NCBI GenBank assembly: GCA_963575745.1
Contig: CAUYUJ010017838.1
Coordinates: 256,501 to 320,500, forward strand
Source: Prorocentrum cordatum
Lineage: Eukaryota; Sar; Dinophyceae; Prorocentrales; Prorocentraceae
Reading direction: 5' to 3'
Length of the DNA: 64,000 bases
The notes beneath the pieces are model-generated. The model ran no database searches and was not told where the DNA came from. It worked only from the letters and a program-made list of their open reading frames with translations. Positions 1 through 11,030 of this stretch are shown here, in pieces. The position numbers and the translations under genes were made by a program. How positions within the stretch are numbered: position 1 is the first letter of the stretch; each line of letters begins with the position of its first letter.

Positions 1-660
1 GAGGCGGAGGAGGAAGGGGGAGGAGGAGGGGGAGGAGAAAGAGTAGGAGAAGAAGGACGATAAGGCGGACGACGAGGAAAAGGACGAGGAGTATGAGGAC
101 GTGAAGGAGGAGGAGGAGGAGGAGGAGAAGGACGAGGAGGAGGAGGATAATGATACTGAGAAGAAGAGGAGGATGAGGAGAAGGAGGAGGAAGAGAAGGA
201 TCAGGAAGCATAGTGAGGAAGCAAGTTGATAAGGAGGATGAAAAGGAGGAGGTGTAGGAGGAGCAGAGAGAGGAGGATGAGGAGGATGAGGATAAGGAGG
301 ATGGCAGGAGGGCGCGGAGGGAGAGGAGGATGAGGAGAAGAAGGAGGCAGAGGAAGAGGATGAGGAGGAGCAGGAGGACTAGAACTATAGCCACGAGGAG
401 GAGGAGAAGAGGAGGAGGAGGAGGAGAAGGATGAGGAGGACGAGGAGGAGGGCAAGGAAGGAGGAGGAGGAGGAGGGCGAGGAGGAAGGAGGAGGAGGAG
501 GACGAGGAGGAGGAGGAGGAAGACGAGGAGGAGGAGAAGGAGGGGGAGGAGGAGGAGGATGGGGAGGAGGAAGGGGATTGTTTTGCTGTAGACGGCAACC
601 GGCACGACCGCAAAAGCGTCGCGGCGGCTGGGCAGCAGGCTGGCGCAGCGGGTCAGGCGG
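1..660. repeat. Degenerate GGA/GAG purine tract
   Basis: Almost pure purine plus strand built from imperfect GGA/GAG/GAA triplets. It is open in several frames only because it has few stops (poly-Glu/Gly on plus, poly-Pro/Ser/Leu on minus). No gene is supported inside it. The 3' end of the broken minus-strand gene that follows runs into it near position 655. Confidence 0.85.
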
Positions 661-1796
661 AGGAGGAGGAGCAGGTTGAACCAACAATGCTCAAGCCGCC
701 GAAAACCTGGTGCACCCAGATATATGTGGTGGAGGCCTGGTAGGTCCCACCCGGCTCTGCGAAGCTCACCTGGTAATCTAAAAAGTCGTCCAGGACCGAC
801 TTCCTGACCCTCTCATGCATGAAGTTCGAGGCGAGGATACGAAGCTTATTCCCGCTGGCTGGCTCAATCAAGGCGCACGTGGTCCAGCAACCGCAGCTTG
901 GCGAGCATCTCGGAAGAGGCCTAGGACAACTCGTCAGCAGTGTAGGAGGCACCATGCGCGGAAACAGAAGAAAGAACCGTGCAAGTAACTGCCGCACTCT
1001 CCGACTTCAGCTGACACGTGCCTGAAAATGGTAGAACAGGACGCAAATGATCAACAGCATGCGACGATGAAGCTGCGGTCGAGGCGGGCACCTCCATCTA
1101 CCGTTCCCCCCTTTCCTGCTTGTTCTTATCTGTATGCTTCCTATTGCGGTTCTTGGGCTTGGGCTTCCTCACGCGGGCGCCCTTGTCGCTGGAAGTGTCG
1201 AACTTCTGGACCTCTCGGGCGAGCACGCTCGAATAGTTGGCAGCGGAGGGGCAACCATCTGCCTGCCTTTCAAAGCCCACCACATCTTCACCCGTGGGTC
1301 GCTCAAGTAAGGGTCCTGGTCCAAGCGGAACACCCCGGGCGGTAGCGGAGTCGGTAGCGGCGGCTTCGGGTAGACCGTCTCCCTCCTCTCCGTCTTCTTT
1401 TTATTCCCCTTCATCCTCGGCTCATTGTAATTATTGTGCATGTTGCCGTACTTCGTCTTCTTCTTCTTCTTCTTCTTGGAAAACGTCTTGCTCTTCACGC
1501 GGAGCTTGGGCACCGTAGGCCTGCGAGGGGTCGACGAACTGCGCCCCGAACGCGGTGGCGGAGGCGGTACCAGCAAGGGCCCCTTCCACAGCGAGGGCGC
1601 CAGCGGCAGCGGGATCGTCACGACGTCCCCGCTCTCCCGCTTGAACACCACCGACTCCGTGCCTCGCTAGAAGGTCATGGGCGAAGTCATTGTTGACCAC
1701 GACGACGTCCACCTCAACCTCCACGGCGAACTCAAACTCGGTGATCTCCCGCAAGAGCTCCGGACTCACCAGCTCCTGAGGTACAAATACGCGCAT
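653..1796 (-). pseudogene. Broken or multi-exon gene, function unrecognised
   Basis: Several minus-strand stretches look like real protein but lie in two alternating frames. From an ATG at 1796: MRVFVPQELVSPELLREI, then an acidic segment and FAHDLLARHG. In the other frame, about 1170-1651, comes a Lys-rich segment and then YLSDPRVKMWWALKGRQMV. Back in the first frame, about 1098-1240: NYSSVLAREVQKFDTSSDKG followed by a Lys/Arg/Asn-rich stretch. Finally, about 680-880 in the second frame: LRILASNFMHERVRKSVLDD, ending in TYIWVHQVFGG. The changes of frame could be small introns with non-canonical sites or frameshifts in a decayed copy; I cannot tell which. I recognise no family. The upstream side is CT-rich low-complexity DNA with no SL relict. 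Confidence 0.4.
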
Positions 1797-1915
1797 GCAC
1801 CACGGCGCCCTTCAAAAAGCGGACGTGCAGCAAATCTGGTCCAGCCCCAGGGCGCTCAGGATCGGACCCCCGCGCGCGGCCCGGCGCGCGGCGCTGCTCG
1901 AGCCCGAACAGCGGC

Positions 1916-2239
1916 TTGAGGAGGAGGAGGAGAAGGAGGAGAAGGAGGAGGAAGAGGGGTCGCGGCAGGAAGATGGGGAAGGGCAGGGCGGGGAGAGGAA
2001 GAGCAGCAGCGCAGGGGGGTGGGGGGAGGGCTGGGCTGATCGGAGGTACCACGTCGTTCTCCTCCCCTGGAGGCCGAGCGCAAATCCCTCCCTCCCTCCC
2101 TCCCCTTCTCCTCCTCCTCCTAACGACCCCCTCCTCCTCCACCACCTCTTCCTCCCAATAACCGCTTCCTCCCTCCATCCCTCCTCCCGCCCGCCATACC
2201 TCCCTCTCTCCCTCTCTCCCCCTCTTCCTCTCGCTCTCG

Positions 2240-2275
<36 letters not shown>

Positions 2276-2480
2276 GTACACACATATGTATCTGCCCCAT
2301 CTCCCTCTATTTCGCTCTCTCTCTCTCTCTCTCTCTCTTTCCCGGTCTCTAACTCACTCTCTCTCTCTCTCTCTCTCTCTCCGGGTCTCTAACTCACTCT
2401 CTCTATATCTCTATTTCTATGTCAGTGCTCTACATATATATAGAGAGAGAGAGAGAGAAAGGAATCGTTGGTGCGCCAGT
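1916..2480. repeat. GGA tract, CCT-rich tract and (CT)n/(TA)n microsatellite
   Basis: GAG/GGA triplets at 1916-1960 are followed by C/T-rich DNA and then a (CT)n microsatellite at about 2217-2410. The latter is interrupted by a TA run (2259-2275) and ends in TATATA then (GA)n at about 2436-2460. Several frames are open only as a result of composition. Confidence 0.85.
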
Positions 2481-2499
2481 CTCCGCGATCACGATGGGC

Positions 2500-3490
2500 G
2501 GTCCCTGCTCCTCCTTGGTCATGCCAGCCTCAGATAAGAGAGGGAAGGCCGGGTTGAGTAAAAAGAGGTGGCAGAGAAATTCGCAGATACGCAGGGTCGG
2601 GGGGAGGGAGGCGCGAAAAGGGGGATGAACGAGGGCAAAGGGATCAGGGGGTATGAAGGTGAGAAAAAGCAAGAGTGAGGATGGCAGGGCATTCGCGAAG
2701 AAGCTGGGTCGGGGGAGGGAGGCGCGAATTGGGGGACGAATGGGTGCGGATGGATCAGGGAAGAGGAAGGTGGGAGAAGGGAAGAGCGCGGAGGGGACAG
2801 AAGAGGGGACAGCATTGACGAAGAACGGAGAAAAAACGAGGGGGAGGGACAAGAATAAGAGATGAAGAAGAAATTGAGTGGAGGAGGGATGGGGGAGGAG
2901 GAGGAACAGGGAGGAGAGAGGAGGCACGAATTCAGGTGAGAGGGGGAAAGGGAGAAAAGGAGGAGGGGGACGACGAGGACAGGAGGGGAAGAAAGCGGGC
3001 GGGGACATTGGATGACGGCGGAGGGGGCTGGGAGGCGAGAGAAAAACGACGGGGGGAGGATGGCGAGGGGGGGAGGAAGGGGGTCGGGACGTATGAGGAG
3101 GGAGCGGGAAGGAGAAGAGGGACGAGAGGGATAGAGCGAGGATGGTAAAGACGATATCGACGAAGTCGCCGAGGGCGAAGTCGAGGTCGAGGAGGAGGAG
3201 GAGGAGGAGGAGGCCATCTGTGCCACGGCGACGCCAGGGAGACACAGCGCCGCCCGCGTGAGCTGCATCGTTCTATCCTGGCGGACACCGGGGCGGGGAG
3301 GCGGGAGAGGAGAGATACTGATAAGAAGCATTAGACAAAAATAACACGAATAAAAACATAATAAGAAGAAACAACAAAACGGACAGGGGGAAGAGAAGCA
3401 ATCATGACTGTAGTGGATTGCTGCTGCCGTCGAAGTTAGGCGTAACCCCTGTCGATTCCAGTTGGGCACATTGGGCTTCCCCATCTTCAA
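2500..3490. other. Purine-rich spacer without a supported gene
   Basis: The plus strand is rich in GGGAGG, GAGGAG and GCGAA words. Segments around 2605-2650 and 2715-2760 resemble each other (GGGGGAGGGAGGCGCGAA, then GGGGGA and GAACGAGGG or GAATGGGTG), which suggests decayed internal duplication. Long minus-strand open frames here are Pro/Ser/Leu-rich shadows of the composition. Confidence 0.6.
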
Positions 3491-3529
3491 AAGCGGTGCT
3501 TGAGGAGCAAGGAGGAGAAGGGAAAATTA

Positions 3530-3861
3530 AGGGGGGAAGTGGCAGGAGGAGGAGGAGGAGGAGGAGGGAAAGGAGGAGGGGAAGGAAGAGGTGGAGCAGG
3601 GAGCAGGAGGAGGAGGTGGAGCAGGGAGAAGGAGGAGGAGGGACAGGAGGAGCAGGAGGAGGAGGCATACTGTCGCCGAAGCCGCCGAGGAGGAGGAGGA
3701 GGAGGAGGAGGAGGAGGAGGAGGAGGAGGAGGAGGAGGAGGAGGAGGAGGAGGAGGAGGAGGCGGAGGAGGAGGAGGAGGAGGAGGAGGAGGAGGAGGAG
3801 GAGGAGGAGGAGGAGGAGGAGGAGGAGGAGGAGGAGAGGAGGAGCACGAGGAGGAGGAGAA

Positions 3862-3900
<39 letters not shown>
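3530..3900. repeat. Long (GGA)n microsatellite
   Basis: An imperfect GGA array (3540-3665) is followed by about 50 nearly pure GGA units at 3686-3836, with a GGC interruption near 3762, and then (CGA)n at about 3859-3900. On the minus strand this is (TCC)n. Confidence 0.95.
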
Positions 3901-3901
<1 letters not shown>

Positions 3902-4000
3902 GGACGGCGTGTTCGAAGAGGATGTTGGCGGCGAGCGCGGGGGGGACATGATTTTCAGAAGGCTCGGGAGTCCCCCGGCCATCTGGAAAGACACAAAAGA

Positions 4001-4051
4001 CTTCTCAGAAGTCGCGAGGGCTTCTGAGAAGTCCCGCCGCCTTCTGAGAAG
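4001..4051. repeat. Three CTTCTnAGAAG palindromes at a 20-bp step
   Basis: CTTCTCAGAAG (4001-4011), CTTCTGAGAAG (4021-4031) and CTTCTGAGAAG (4041-4051) start exactly 20 bp apart. A partial TTTCAGAAGG lies just upstream near 3953. The same core recurs at 40273-40385 and, as TTCTnAGAA, in the large intron of the second EF-hand gene. Confidence 0.8.
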
Positions 4052-4059
4052 GCATTCTC

Positions 4060-4815
4060 CTTCTCATTTATGCCCCTCGCCCTCCGCCGAGGATGGGTGA
4101 AGATGACGAGGAGACGGGGAGGAGGCGATGGGGGGAGGTGGGAGGAGGGGAGACGAGAAGGAGCAAAGGGGGAGGGGGAGGGGGAGGGGAGGGGATGGAG
4201 GCGCGGCAGCAAGAGAGGTCTCCAACTGAAAGACGAAGAGGCTTCCGATCCTTCAGGCGCTGCTGCCGCTGCGGCACCGTGCGACGGGGGCGCTACTTCA
4301 AAACGGCTATCTGGTACCACATCGGCTCTTGCTCTTTCCAGAACGCAAGTGTGCACGCGACGGCGACGGCGACGGCAGCAACAGCAGCGATGACGACGCG
4401 AAGACCTTGATTGTGGCGCCGACGGTGAGGATCGTGGGGGTGGTGGTCCCAATGGGTTCAATGGGCAACACCTACTGATCGACATGAGAGGGCGAGGGAA
4501 GAACACCCAGGAAGGAACTATGATGGTAGACATCATGGCTGATATCACAATGCATATGTCCCATATGTCCTCGGACTGAGGGTTACGAAGCCACGTAAAA
4601 ATCAGACACACACACACACACGGGTATGATGAGGCTCGAACTCAGACACCAAATCCGCCGACCCTGTCGGCGTGTGTAAGGGGCTTGTCCGCTCGAGTCG
4701 TCGTCTCCGTCAGTCGTCGTTTCGTCGTTTCCTTTCCCTGCACCCTCCTCCTCAAGCCTGTCAGCGAGAGAAAGATCTAACAATGTCGTCATCGGGTCGA
4801 AAGGAAGCCCCTTCC
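4060..4815. other. Spacer, no gene seen
   Basis: Purine-rich plus-strand DNA (4090-4220), then mixed sequence with a short (CGGCGA)n patch near 4358-4385 and a (CA)n patch at about 4606-4620. I see no coding signal, RNA gene or SL relict. Confidence 0.5.
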
Positions 4816-4859
4816 CTTTGATCCCCTCCCAGTCGGAGAGTGGGGTCCGAAGGGGGCAG

Positions 4860-5430
4860 GGGGGGAGGTCCCGGGGGGGGGGCGGTTTGGGGGGGTGGGA
4901 GGGGTCAGATACGCAGTCCCCCCTGGGGGTCACGGGGCCTCCGAAAGTACCAAGACAGGCCACGAGTGCCCGAAGAGACTTCCGAGACGGTCCAAGAGGG
5001 CCCCCGATCGCCAAACGATCGGTCCAAAAGGCTCTCACGCCCTCCAAACTGCCCAAGAGGCCTCCATTTGTCCCTCCCCCCTGCTCAAGACGGCCCCAGA
5101 GGCCCCAAAGATCGCCCCAAGACGACCCAAGAATCCTCCAAGAGGGCCCAAGCCCAAGAGGACCCCACGACAATCCAAAACGCCTCCAAGACAGCCCCAA
5201 AGGCCCCGAAGACGGCTCCCAGAGCGTGCCCAGATGGGAGATCCGAACGGACATTCGAGCCCTCGGCCCCGAGAGGCTCCAAGGAAGCCACAAGAGGTTC
5301 CCAAGAGGCCCACAAGAGGCATGTCCCCAGGAAGCCCGAAGAGGCCCCCAGGAGGTCTCCAAGAGGCTCCCCAAAGGCTCCCTAGAGGCCCCCGAGAGCC
5401 TTCCAAAGAGACCCTGCGAAGCATTCCTGA
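4860..5430. repeat. CCAAGAGGCC-type degenerate repeat region
   Basis: Dense, irregularly spaced CCAAGA, AAGAGGCCC and AAGACGGCCC words. All three plus frames and several minus frames stay open because the words lack stop triplets; they would encode Pro/Arg/Lys-rich or Trp/Gly/Leu-rich peptides, which I treat as non-coding. The same family recurs, in either orientation, at 9650-10060, 11030-11330, 11740-12600, 13140-13340, 13775-14060, 14705-14870, 16160-16540, 20100-20470 and 62840-63580. Confidence 0.8.
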
Positions 5431-5762
5431 GGAGTCTGGCCCACGTCAGCGTCGTCGTCGTCGCCGCCGCCGCCGTTGTCGTCGTCGTCTCCCTTCAAGG
5501 TCTGCGGCACTGGCCTTAGGGCCTTCGCAATCTCGAGCTTGTCAGCCAAATGGCAAACAACATGCACCCGAATCGCTTTGCCAATGGCTGTGCGGAGAAA
5601 CATGCATTGACTATCAGACGGAATATGCGATGGGTTCCAACGGACAGACAACATGTATGTCATACAGGTAAGCGGCTGGAAGTGGAGGGCAACAGGCGGG
5701 CGCAAGCAAACAACTCACCTCTCCAAAGAATATGATCCCGTCGGAAACTTGAACCGTCACCG

Positions 5763-5942
5763 ATGTGTGCTCTGCCAGACAAACCGCAAACTAAACGGGG
5801 TGGGCGTGATATTGAGAACGGTAGCATGAATCACGATGCACAATTGGCAGAGGCATTCTTCTCAGGCTCGAACACGACTGTCTTCCCAGTGTCCTGCCAG
5901 GAGTGCGGCCGAAGAACAGACCGACATGACCTGTCCAAGTAA
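5763..5942 (+). CDS. Small duplicated ORF, 59 aa, copy 1
   Basis: An ATG-to-TAA frame of 59 residues, with internal KPQTKRGGRDIENGS and C-terminal CQECGRRTDRHDLSK. A second copy of identical length lies at 11390-11569. Between the copies, five codons differ silently (AGC/AGT, CAC/CAT, TTG/CTG, ACA/ACG, GAC/GAT) and the stop differs (TAA/TAG), while the last 22 residues are identical. This hints at, but does not prove, selection on the protein. Similarity extends upstream of the ATG (GAACCGTCRCC), so this may be the last exon of something longer or part of a dispersed repeat. The family is not recognised. Confidence 0.35.
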   Translation: MCALPDKPQTKRGGRDIENGSMNHDAQLAEAFFSGSNTTVFPVSCQECGRRTDRHDLSK

Positions 5943-6168
5943 GGCCACGCGCCAGCTCGCAAAGCTGGCGGGTGCCGAAACAAACACGTAGAGGAGAAAT
6001 GTCCAGTGCCCCGACAGCCCCCTCGACCGGGGTTTGGAACGGAAGGAAGCGATGGAGTCACACAACTGGCACAGGAATGGTGACGAGGGTGAGCGTGAAA
6101 AGCAGTGCGCATGCCGACGGACGACGGAAGATGAACGACGTGCAGTGCGCAGAACACATTGTGCACTA

Positions 6169-7906
6169 TCTCGTGACTGACGCAGCACGCCCCATCATCC
6201 ATCGGCACTTGGGCCTCCTCCCCGTACGCCGCGTCACGCCTCTCCCGCTGGCCCTCCCCCCCTCCCCGGTTCCTCCCCCGATCGCCCACCTCCCTGACCT
6301 CCCTCCCCTGCTCCCCCCCTCTCCCACTCGCCGTCCCCTTCACTCATCCTCCCTTTCCCTCGCCTTCTCCGTCTCCCCACGCCCTCCTCGCCTCTCCCCC
6401 TGGCCCTCCCGCCCCCCCGATCTCCTCCCCGCTGCCCGACGGGGCGCGGAAGAGGGGGGTGGGAGGGGGAATGGAGGCGGGGTCGAACAATCGCTGGCGC
6501 GCTAACCGCTCAGGCCTGCGGGTCACTTGCGAGGGTCTACGGAACTGTCCAACGGCGGCGTCAACTCCTGGACGGTCGCGCACCCGTCATGCCCGAACGC
6601 ACCGCGACTGCCGTCTCCATCGCCCCACCACGGGTAAGGGAACCACCGCCACTTGCCGACGCTGCCGGTGGCACGCTTCCTGTTCCACCACCAGTCGAAG
6701 CTGTTCGCGTGCAGCCACTCGTGGACCTCGTCATCGTATTTCTCCAGGAAGACTGCAGGATCGCGCGCCAAGACAAAGAGCTGGCCTGCATCAAACAGCC
6801 AGCTCAGCGTCGCTGGACTTCCAACCACCGCCCACTCGTACTTGCCATTAACGATGGGGCCGAGCCTGTACACCCAATAGTCACCTTCAAAATCAGGAGG
6901 CGAAATTGTTTCGTTGCCCCGGAGGAACTTCTGAAAGCTCAGCTTCTTCTGGCCTACTGCTTCGGTAGCTTTGGCCTGGCCCCAGATCTTCGTGACGCGG
7001 CCATCAAGTCTGATTCCCTGGTTAAGTACATCAATCGTTGTCCCATCGGCGTTCAGAGAGTAGTCTGTTGAGGTGCAGAGGTCATGGGGTCCAGCGTTGC
7101 CGAACGTCAAGATCGTGCTGGAAATACTGCCGTACATCTGGTACCATCGGCCCAAGAAAGCCTCGGTCTGAAGTTCCGTCACGGTGTCGAGCTTGCTCAA
7201 CTGCGACTCAGCAGTTTCGGATGTCTCCTCTCCTGTGATTTTGACCCTAGCACCTGCAGTCAGGCCAAACAGCAGCACTGGCGGAAGGAGCCGAGTCATT
7301 GCGAAGCAGGTGTTCGTCAAACAATTGGGATCCAGACTAGAGTTGGCAATTACCACTGTGCCCATATGGCTGAAGAAATGGTAGGGGGGTCGGGGAAGCG
7401 GGCGTTGCGTACCCGTGACCTCCCGAAGAGGCCGAACACCCTGGCATCTGGAATCGCGGTTGGTCATACATGTTCTCTGCGTCCGAAAAGAATGCTGGCG
7501 GCATGCAACCAACACCTGCCTACGGGTCCGTAGGAACTGCCCGATGGCCCCAGCGAAAGTCACTGGACCCAGAACCTCGACAAAAAACCAGGGCCGAGCA
7601 GTCTATCCTTGGTCAAAACTGCACTGCAAAGCCTTCTGGGCCGTCCGGAGGCGATCTCAGGGACCTCTTGGGCAGTATTGGGTTGCCGGGGACCCGAGAG
7701 ATCGAGGACGCAACAATGAATCAAACAAAATGAGAAAAACTACTTATGTGTTCTTCTAGAGGCCATTGGCAGGCTCTCGAGGCGTCTTGTGGGCCTCCAG
7801 AGTGGGTATGGGGGTATGTTAGGGATCTTGGGGGGCATCTTCGGGGGAAAGTGCCTTCTCATTGGCCCCTCGTGGGGCACTATATTGGGGGGCTCGGAGG
7901 CCGTTC
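6169..7906. repeat. 1738-bp tandem duplication, unit 1
   Basis: Unit 1 of a direct tandem duplication; every position maps to unit 2 by adding 1738. I found only two substitutions between the units (6309 T versus 8047 C; 7279 T versus 9017 C). The second is synonymous in the lipocalin. The unit holds the complete lipocalin ORF plus about 350 bp 3' and about 600 bp 5' of it (minus-strand sense). The right boundary is at GGAGGCCGT/TC followed by TCGTGACTG. Confidence 0.95.
6523..7299 (-). CDS. Secreted lipocalin-like protein, copy 1
   Basis: 258 aa from the ATG at 7299, chosen because it gives a signal peptide (MTRLLPPVLLFGLTAGA). The same frame runs upstream to an ATG at 7563, but those residues look like leader or untranslated sequence. 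Lipocalin features, in order: the GxW motif FLGRWYQMY (residues 48-56); a Blc/apolipoprotein-D-like block DYSLNADGTTIDVLNQG (79-95); strands GDYWVYRLGP (139-148), YEWAVVGSP (154-162) and LFVLARDP (174-181); then a Trp-rich tail (FDWWWNRKR, WRWFPYPWWG). Lipocalins bind small hydrophobic ligands; a secretory-pathway or extracellular location is inferred from the signal peptide. The ORF has no intron. The protein is longer than a minimal lipocalin because of the tail. Confidence 0.85.
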   Translation of the reverse strand: MTRLLPPVLLFGLTAGARVKITGEETSETAESQLSKLDTVTELQTEAFLGRWYQMYGSISSTILTFGNAGPHDLCTSTDYSLNADGTTIDVLNQGIRLDGRVTKIWGQAKATEAVGQKKLSFQKFLRGNETISPPDFEGDYWVYRLGPIVNGKYEWAVVGSPATLSWLFDAGQLFVLARDPAVFLEKYDDEVHEWLHANSFDWWWNRKRATGSVGKWRWFPYPWWGDGDGSRGAFGHDGCATVQELTPPLDSSVDPRK

Positions 7907-9644
7907 TCTCGTGACTGACGCAGCACGCCCCATCATCCATCGGCACTTGGGCCTCCTCCCCGTACGCCGCGTCACGCCTCTCCCGCTGGCCCTCCCCCCC
8001 TCCCCGGTTCCTCCCCCGATCGCCCACCTCCCTGACCTCCCTCCCCCGCTCCCCCCCTCTCCCACTCGCCGTCCCCTTCACTCATCCTCCCTTTCCCTCG
8101 CCTTCTCCGTCTCCCCACGCCCTCCTCGCCTCTCCCCCTGGCCCTCCCGCCCCCCCGATCTCCTCCCCGCTGCCCGACGGGGCGCGGAAGAGGGGGGTGG
8201 GAGGGGGAATGGAGGCGGGGTCGAACAATCGCTGGCGCGCTAACCGCTCAGGCCTGCGGGTCACTTGCGAGGGTCTACGGAACTGTCCAACGGCGGCGTC
8301 AACTCCTGGACGGTCGCGCACCCGTCATGCCCGAACGCACCGCGACTGCCGTCTCCATCGCCCCACCACGGGTAAGGGAACCACCGCCACTTGCCGACGC
8401 TGCCGGTGGCACGCTTCCTGTTCCACCACCAGTCGAAGCTGTTCGCGTGCAGCCACTCGTGGACCTCGTCATCGTATTTCTCCAGGAAGACTGCAGGATC
8501 GCGCGCCAAGACAAAGAGCTGGCCTGCATCAAACAGCCAGCTCAGCGTCGCTGGACTTCCAACCACCGCCCACTCGTACTTGCCATTAACGATGGGGCCG
8601 AGCCTGTACACCCAATAGTCACCTTCAAAATCAGGAGGCGAAATTGTTTCGTTGCCCCGGAGGAACTTCTGAAAGCTCAGCTTCTTCTGGCCTACTGCTT
8701 CGGTAGCTTTGGCCTGGCCCCAGATCTTCGTGACGCGGCCATCAAGTCTGATTCCCTGGTTAAGTACATCAATCGTTGTCCCATCGGCGTTCAGAGAGTA
8801 GTCTGTTGAGGTGCAGAGGTCATGGGGTCCAGCGTTGCCGAACGTCAAGATCGTGCTGGAAATACTGCCGTACATCTGGTACCATCGGCCCAAGAAAGCC
8901 TCGGTCTGAAGTTCCGTCACGGTGTCGAGCTTGCTCAACTGCGACTCAGCAGTTTCGGATGTCTCCTCTCCTGTGATTTTGACCCTAGCACCTGCAGTCA
9001 GGCCAAACAGCAGCACCGGCGGAAGGAGCCGAGTCATTGCGAAGCAGGTGTTCGTCAAACAATTGGGATCCAGACTAGAGTTGGCAATTACCACTGTGCC
9101 CATATGGCTGAAGAAATGGTAGGGGGGTCGGGGAAGCGGGCGTTGCGTACCCGTGACCTCCCGAAGAGGCCGAACACCCTGGCATCTGGAATCGCGGTTG
9201 GTCATACATGTTCTCTGCGTCCGAAAAGAATGCTGGCGGCATGCAACCAACACCTGCCTACGGGTCCGTAGGAACTGCCCGATGGCCCCAGCGAAAGTCA
9301 CTGGACCCAGAACCTCGACAAAAAACCAGGGCCGAGCAGTCTATCCTTGGTCAAAACTGCACTGCAAAGCCTTCTGGGCCGTCCGGAGGCGATCTCAGGG
9401 ACCTCTTGGGCAGTATTGGGTTGCCGGGGACCCGAGAGATCGAGGACGCAACAATGAATCAAACAAAATGAGAAAAACTACTTATGTGTTCTTCTAGAGG
9501 CCATTGGCAGGCTCTCGAGGCGTCTTGTGGGCCTCCAGAGTGGGTATGGGGGTATGTTAGGGATCTTGGGGGGCATCTTCGGGGGAAAGTGCCTTCTCAT
9601 TGGCCCCTCGTGGGGCACTATATTGGGGGGCTCGGAGGCCGTCT
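7907..9644. repeat. 1738-bp tandem duplication, unit 2
   Basis: Second unit of the duplication, in the same orientation. After about 9642 the sequence departs from unit 1 (GTCTCAAGAACC here, GTTCTCTCGTG at the unit junction). Near identity indicates a very recent event or continuing homogenisation. An assembly duplication is less likely because the units differ at two sites. Confidence 0.95.
8261..9037 (-). CDS. Secreted lipocalin-like protein, copy 2
   Basis: Encodes the same 258 residues as copy 1 (ATG at 9037; signal peptide, GxW motif and Trp-rich tail as there). The only coding difference seen is a silent CCA to CCG proline codon near the start. The whole 5' flank within the unit is duplicated too, so both copies should carry the same local regulatory sequence. 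Head-to-tail identical copies are a common way for dinoflagellates to raise gene dosage. Confidence 0.85.
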   Translation of the reverse strand: MTRLLPPVLLFGLTAGARVKITGEETSETAESQLSKLDTVTELQTEAFLGRWYQMYGSISSTILTFGNAGPHDLCTSTDYSLNADGTTIDVLNQGIRLDGRVTKIWGQAKATEAVGQKKLSFQKFLRGNETISPPDFEGDYWVYRLGPIVNGKYEWAVVGSPATLSWLFDAGQLFVLARDPAVFLEKYDDEVHEWLHANSFDWWWNRKRATGSVGKWRWFPYPWWGDGDGSRGAFGHDGCATVQELTPPLDSSVDPRK

Positions 9645-9649
9645 CAAGA

Positions 9650-10060
9650 ACCTCGTGGGCAGTCTTGAAAACCTACTGCGTCGTCTTGGAGCCTTCCTCA
9701 AGCCTCTTTGGCCGTCTTGGGACGACCTTGGGGGTATCTTGGGCCCTCTTGGGCCGTCTGATGTCCAACAAAGCTAGGACCCGAAAATCTGTGGCAAACC
9801 TATGAAGGTCAGTGATGTTTGCGCCTGGGGGGCTTTTTCAAGGTCCTCTTCGGGCCCTCTTGGGTCCTCTTGGGTCGTCTTGGGGGCCTGCTGGGCCGTC
9901 TTGCGGCCGTCTTTGGCCTGTCTTGGCCGCCTTGAAAATCTCTTCTGGACTTCTTCGGGCTTCTTGGGACTTGTTGGGCCGTCTTTTCGCCCCGCCTTGC
10001 CCCCTTTGAAGCCTGCCGACAGCTCTCCAGTGGACCCAAGACGCCGCAATTCGAAGTCAG
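9650..10060. repeat. CTTGGGGCC-type degenerate repeat region
   Basis: Reverse-complement orientation of the CCAAGAGGCC family: TCTTGGGCCGTCTTGG-like words at irregular 10-20 bp spacing. No gene seen. Confidence 0.75.
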
Positions 10061-10095
10061 TGTTCCATGGTGCCCCCAGAAGCCCATCCTCACAC

Positions 10096-10778
10096 ACATA
10101 CATACATACATACATACATACATACATACATACATGCATGCATGCATGCATGCATGCATGCATGCATGCATGCATACATACATACATACATACATACATA
10201 CATACACATACATACACACATACACACATACACACATACACACATACACACATACACACATACATACATACATACATACATACATACATACATGCATGCA
10301 TACATACATACATACATACATACATACATACATACATACATACATACTTACATACACACATACAGTCATACATACATACATACATACATACATACATACA
10401 CACATACATTACATAGATACATACATAGATACATACATGCATACATGCATACATACATACATACATACATACGTACGTACGTACGTACGTACATACGTAC
10501 GTACGTACACATACATACATACATACATACATACATACATACATACATACATACATACATACATACATACATACATACATACATACATGCACACACATAC
10601 ATACATATATGCATACATACATAAATACACACACACATGCATACATACATACATACACACACATACATACATGCACGCATGCACGCATGCACGCATGCAT
10701 GCATACATGCATGCATACATACATACATACATACATCCATCCATACATACATACATACATACATACATACATTTGCAT
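10096..10778. repeat. Long (CATA)n microsatellite with CATG, CACA and CGTA variants
   Basis: About 680 bp of tetranucleotide CATA/TACA, with internal blocks of CATG (10132-10172), CACATACA (10200-10262) and the self-complementary CGTA (10471-10508). The tetranucleotide period gives open frames repeating a four-residue unit (YIHT on plus, MYVC on minus); these are not genes. Confidence 0.98.
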
Positions 10779-10799
10779 ATCTATGTATGCACATATATA

Positions 10800-11030
10800 C
10801 AAGGCTGCATTGGCGCTTCGCGCCATGCACCTTGGTCCTTCATGCTTGACACTCAGGCGGAAAGGCAGGAATTTGATGCCTTTTCCGACGCCATTGTTTT
10901 AATGCTGTTATTCGTCATCCTGGTAGCATTTCCGCATGCTTCCTCTCCTTCTTCCTCACTGTCGCCCTACCTTGCGAATGTGTCCCCATCCTTCTTAGCT
11001 TGTTTTCGGGGGCTCCTCCTTGGAGAGCTT
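10800..11030. other. Short non-repetitive spacer
   Basis: Mixed sequence between the CATA microsatellite and the next CTTGG-type region. No coding signal, SL relict or RNA gene seen. Confidence 0.4.

Noticed and set aside
3530-3900. Poly-Gly, poly-Glu, poly-Arg and poly-Ser open frames
   Set aside because: All are readings of a (GGA)n microsatellite.
10096-10778. Long open frames on both strands repeating YIHT or MYVC
   Set aside because: Produced by the tetranucleotide CATA/TACA repeat; no non-repeat coding sequence is attached.
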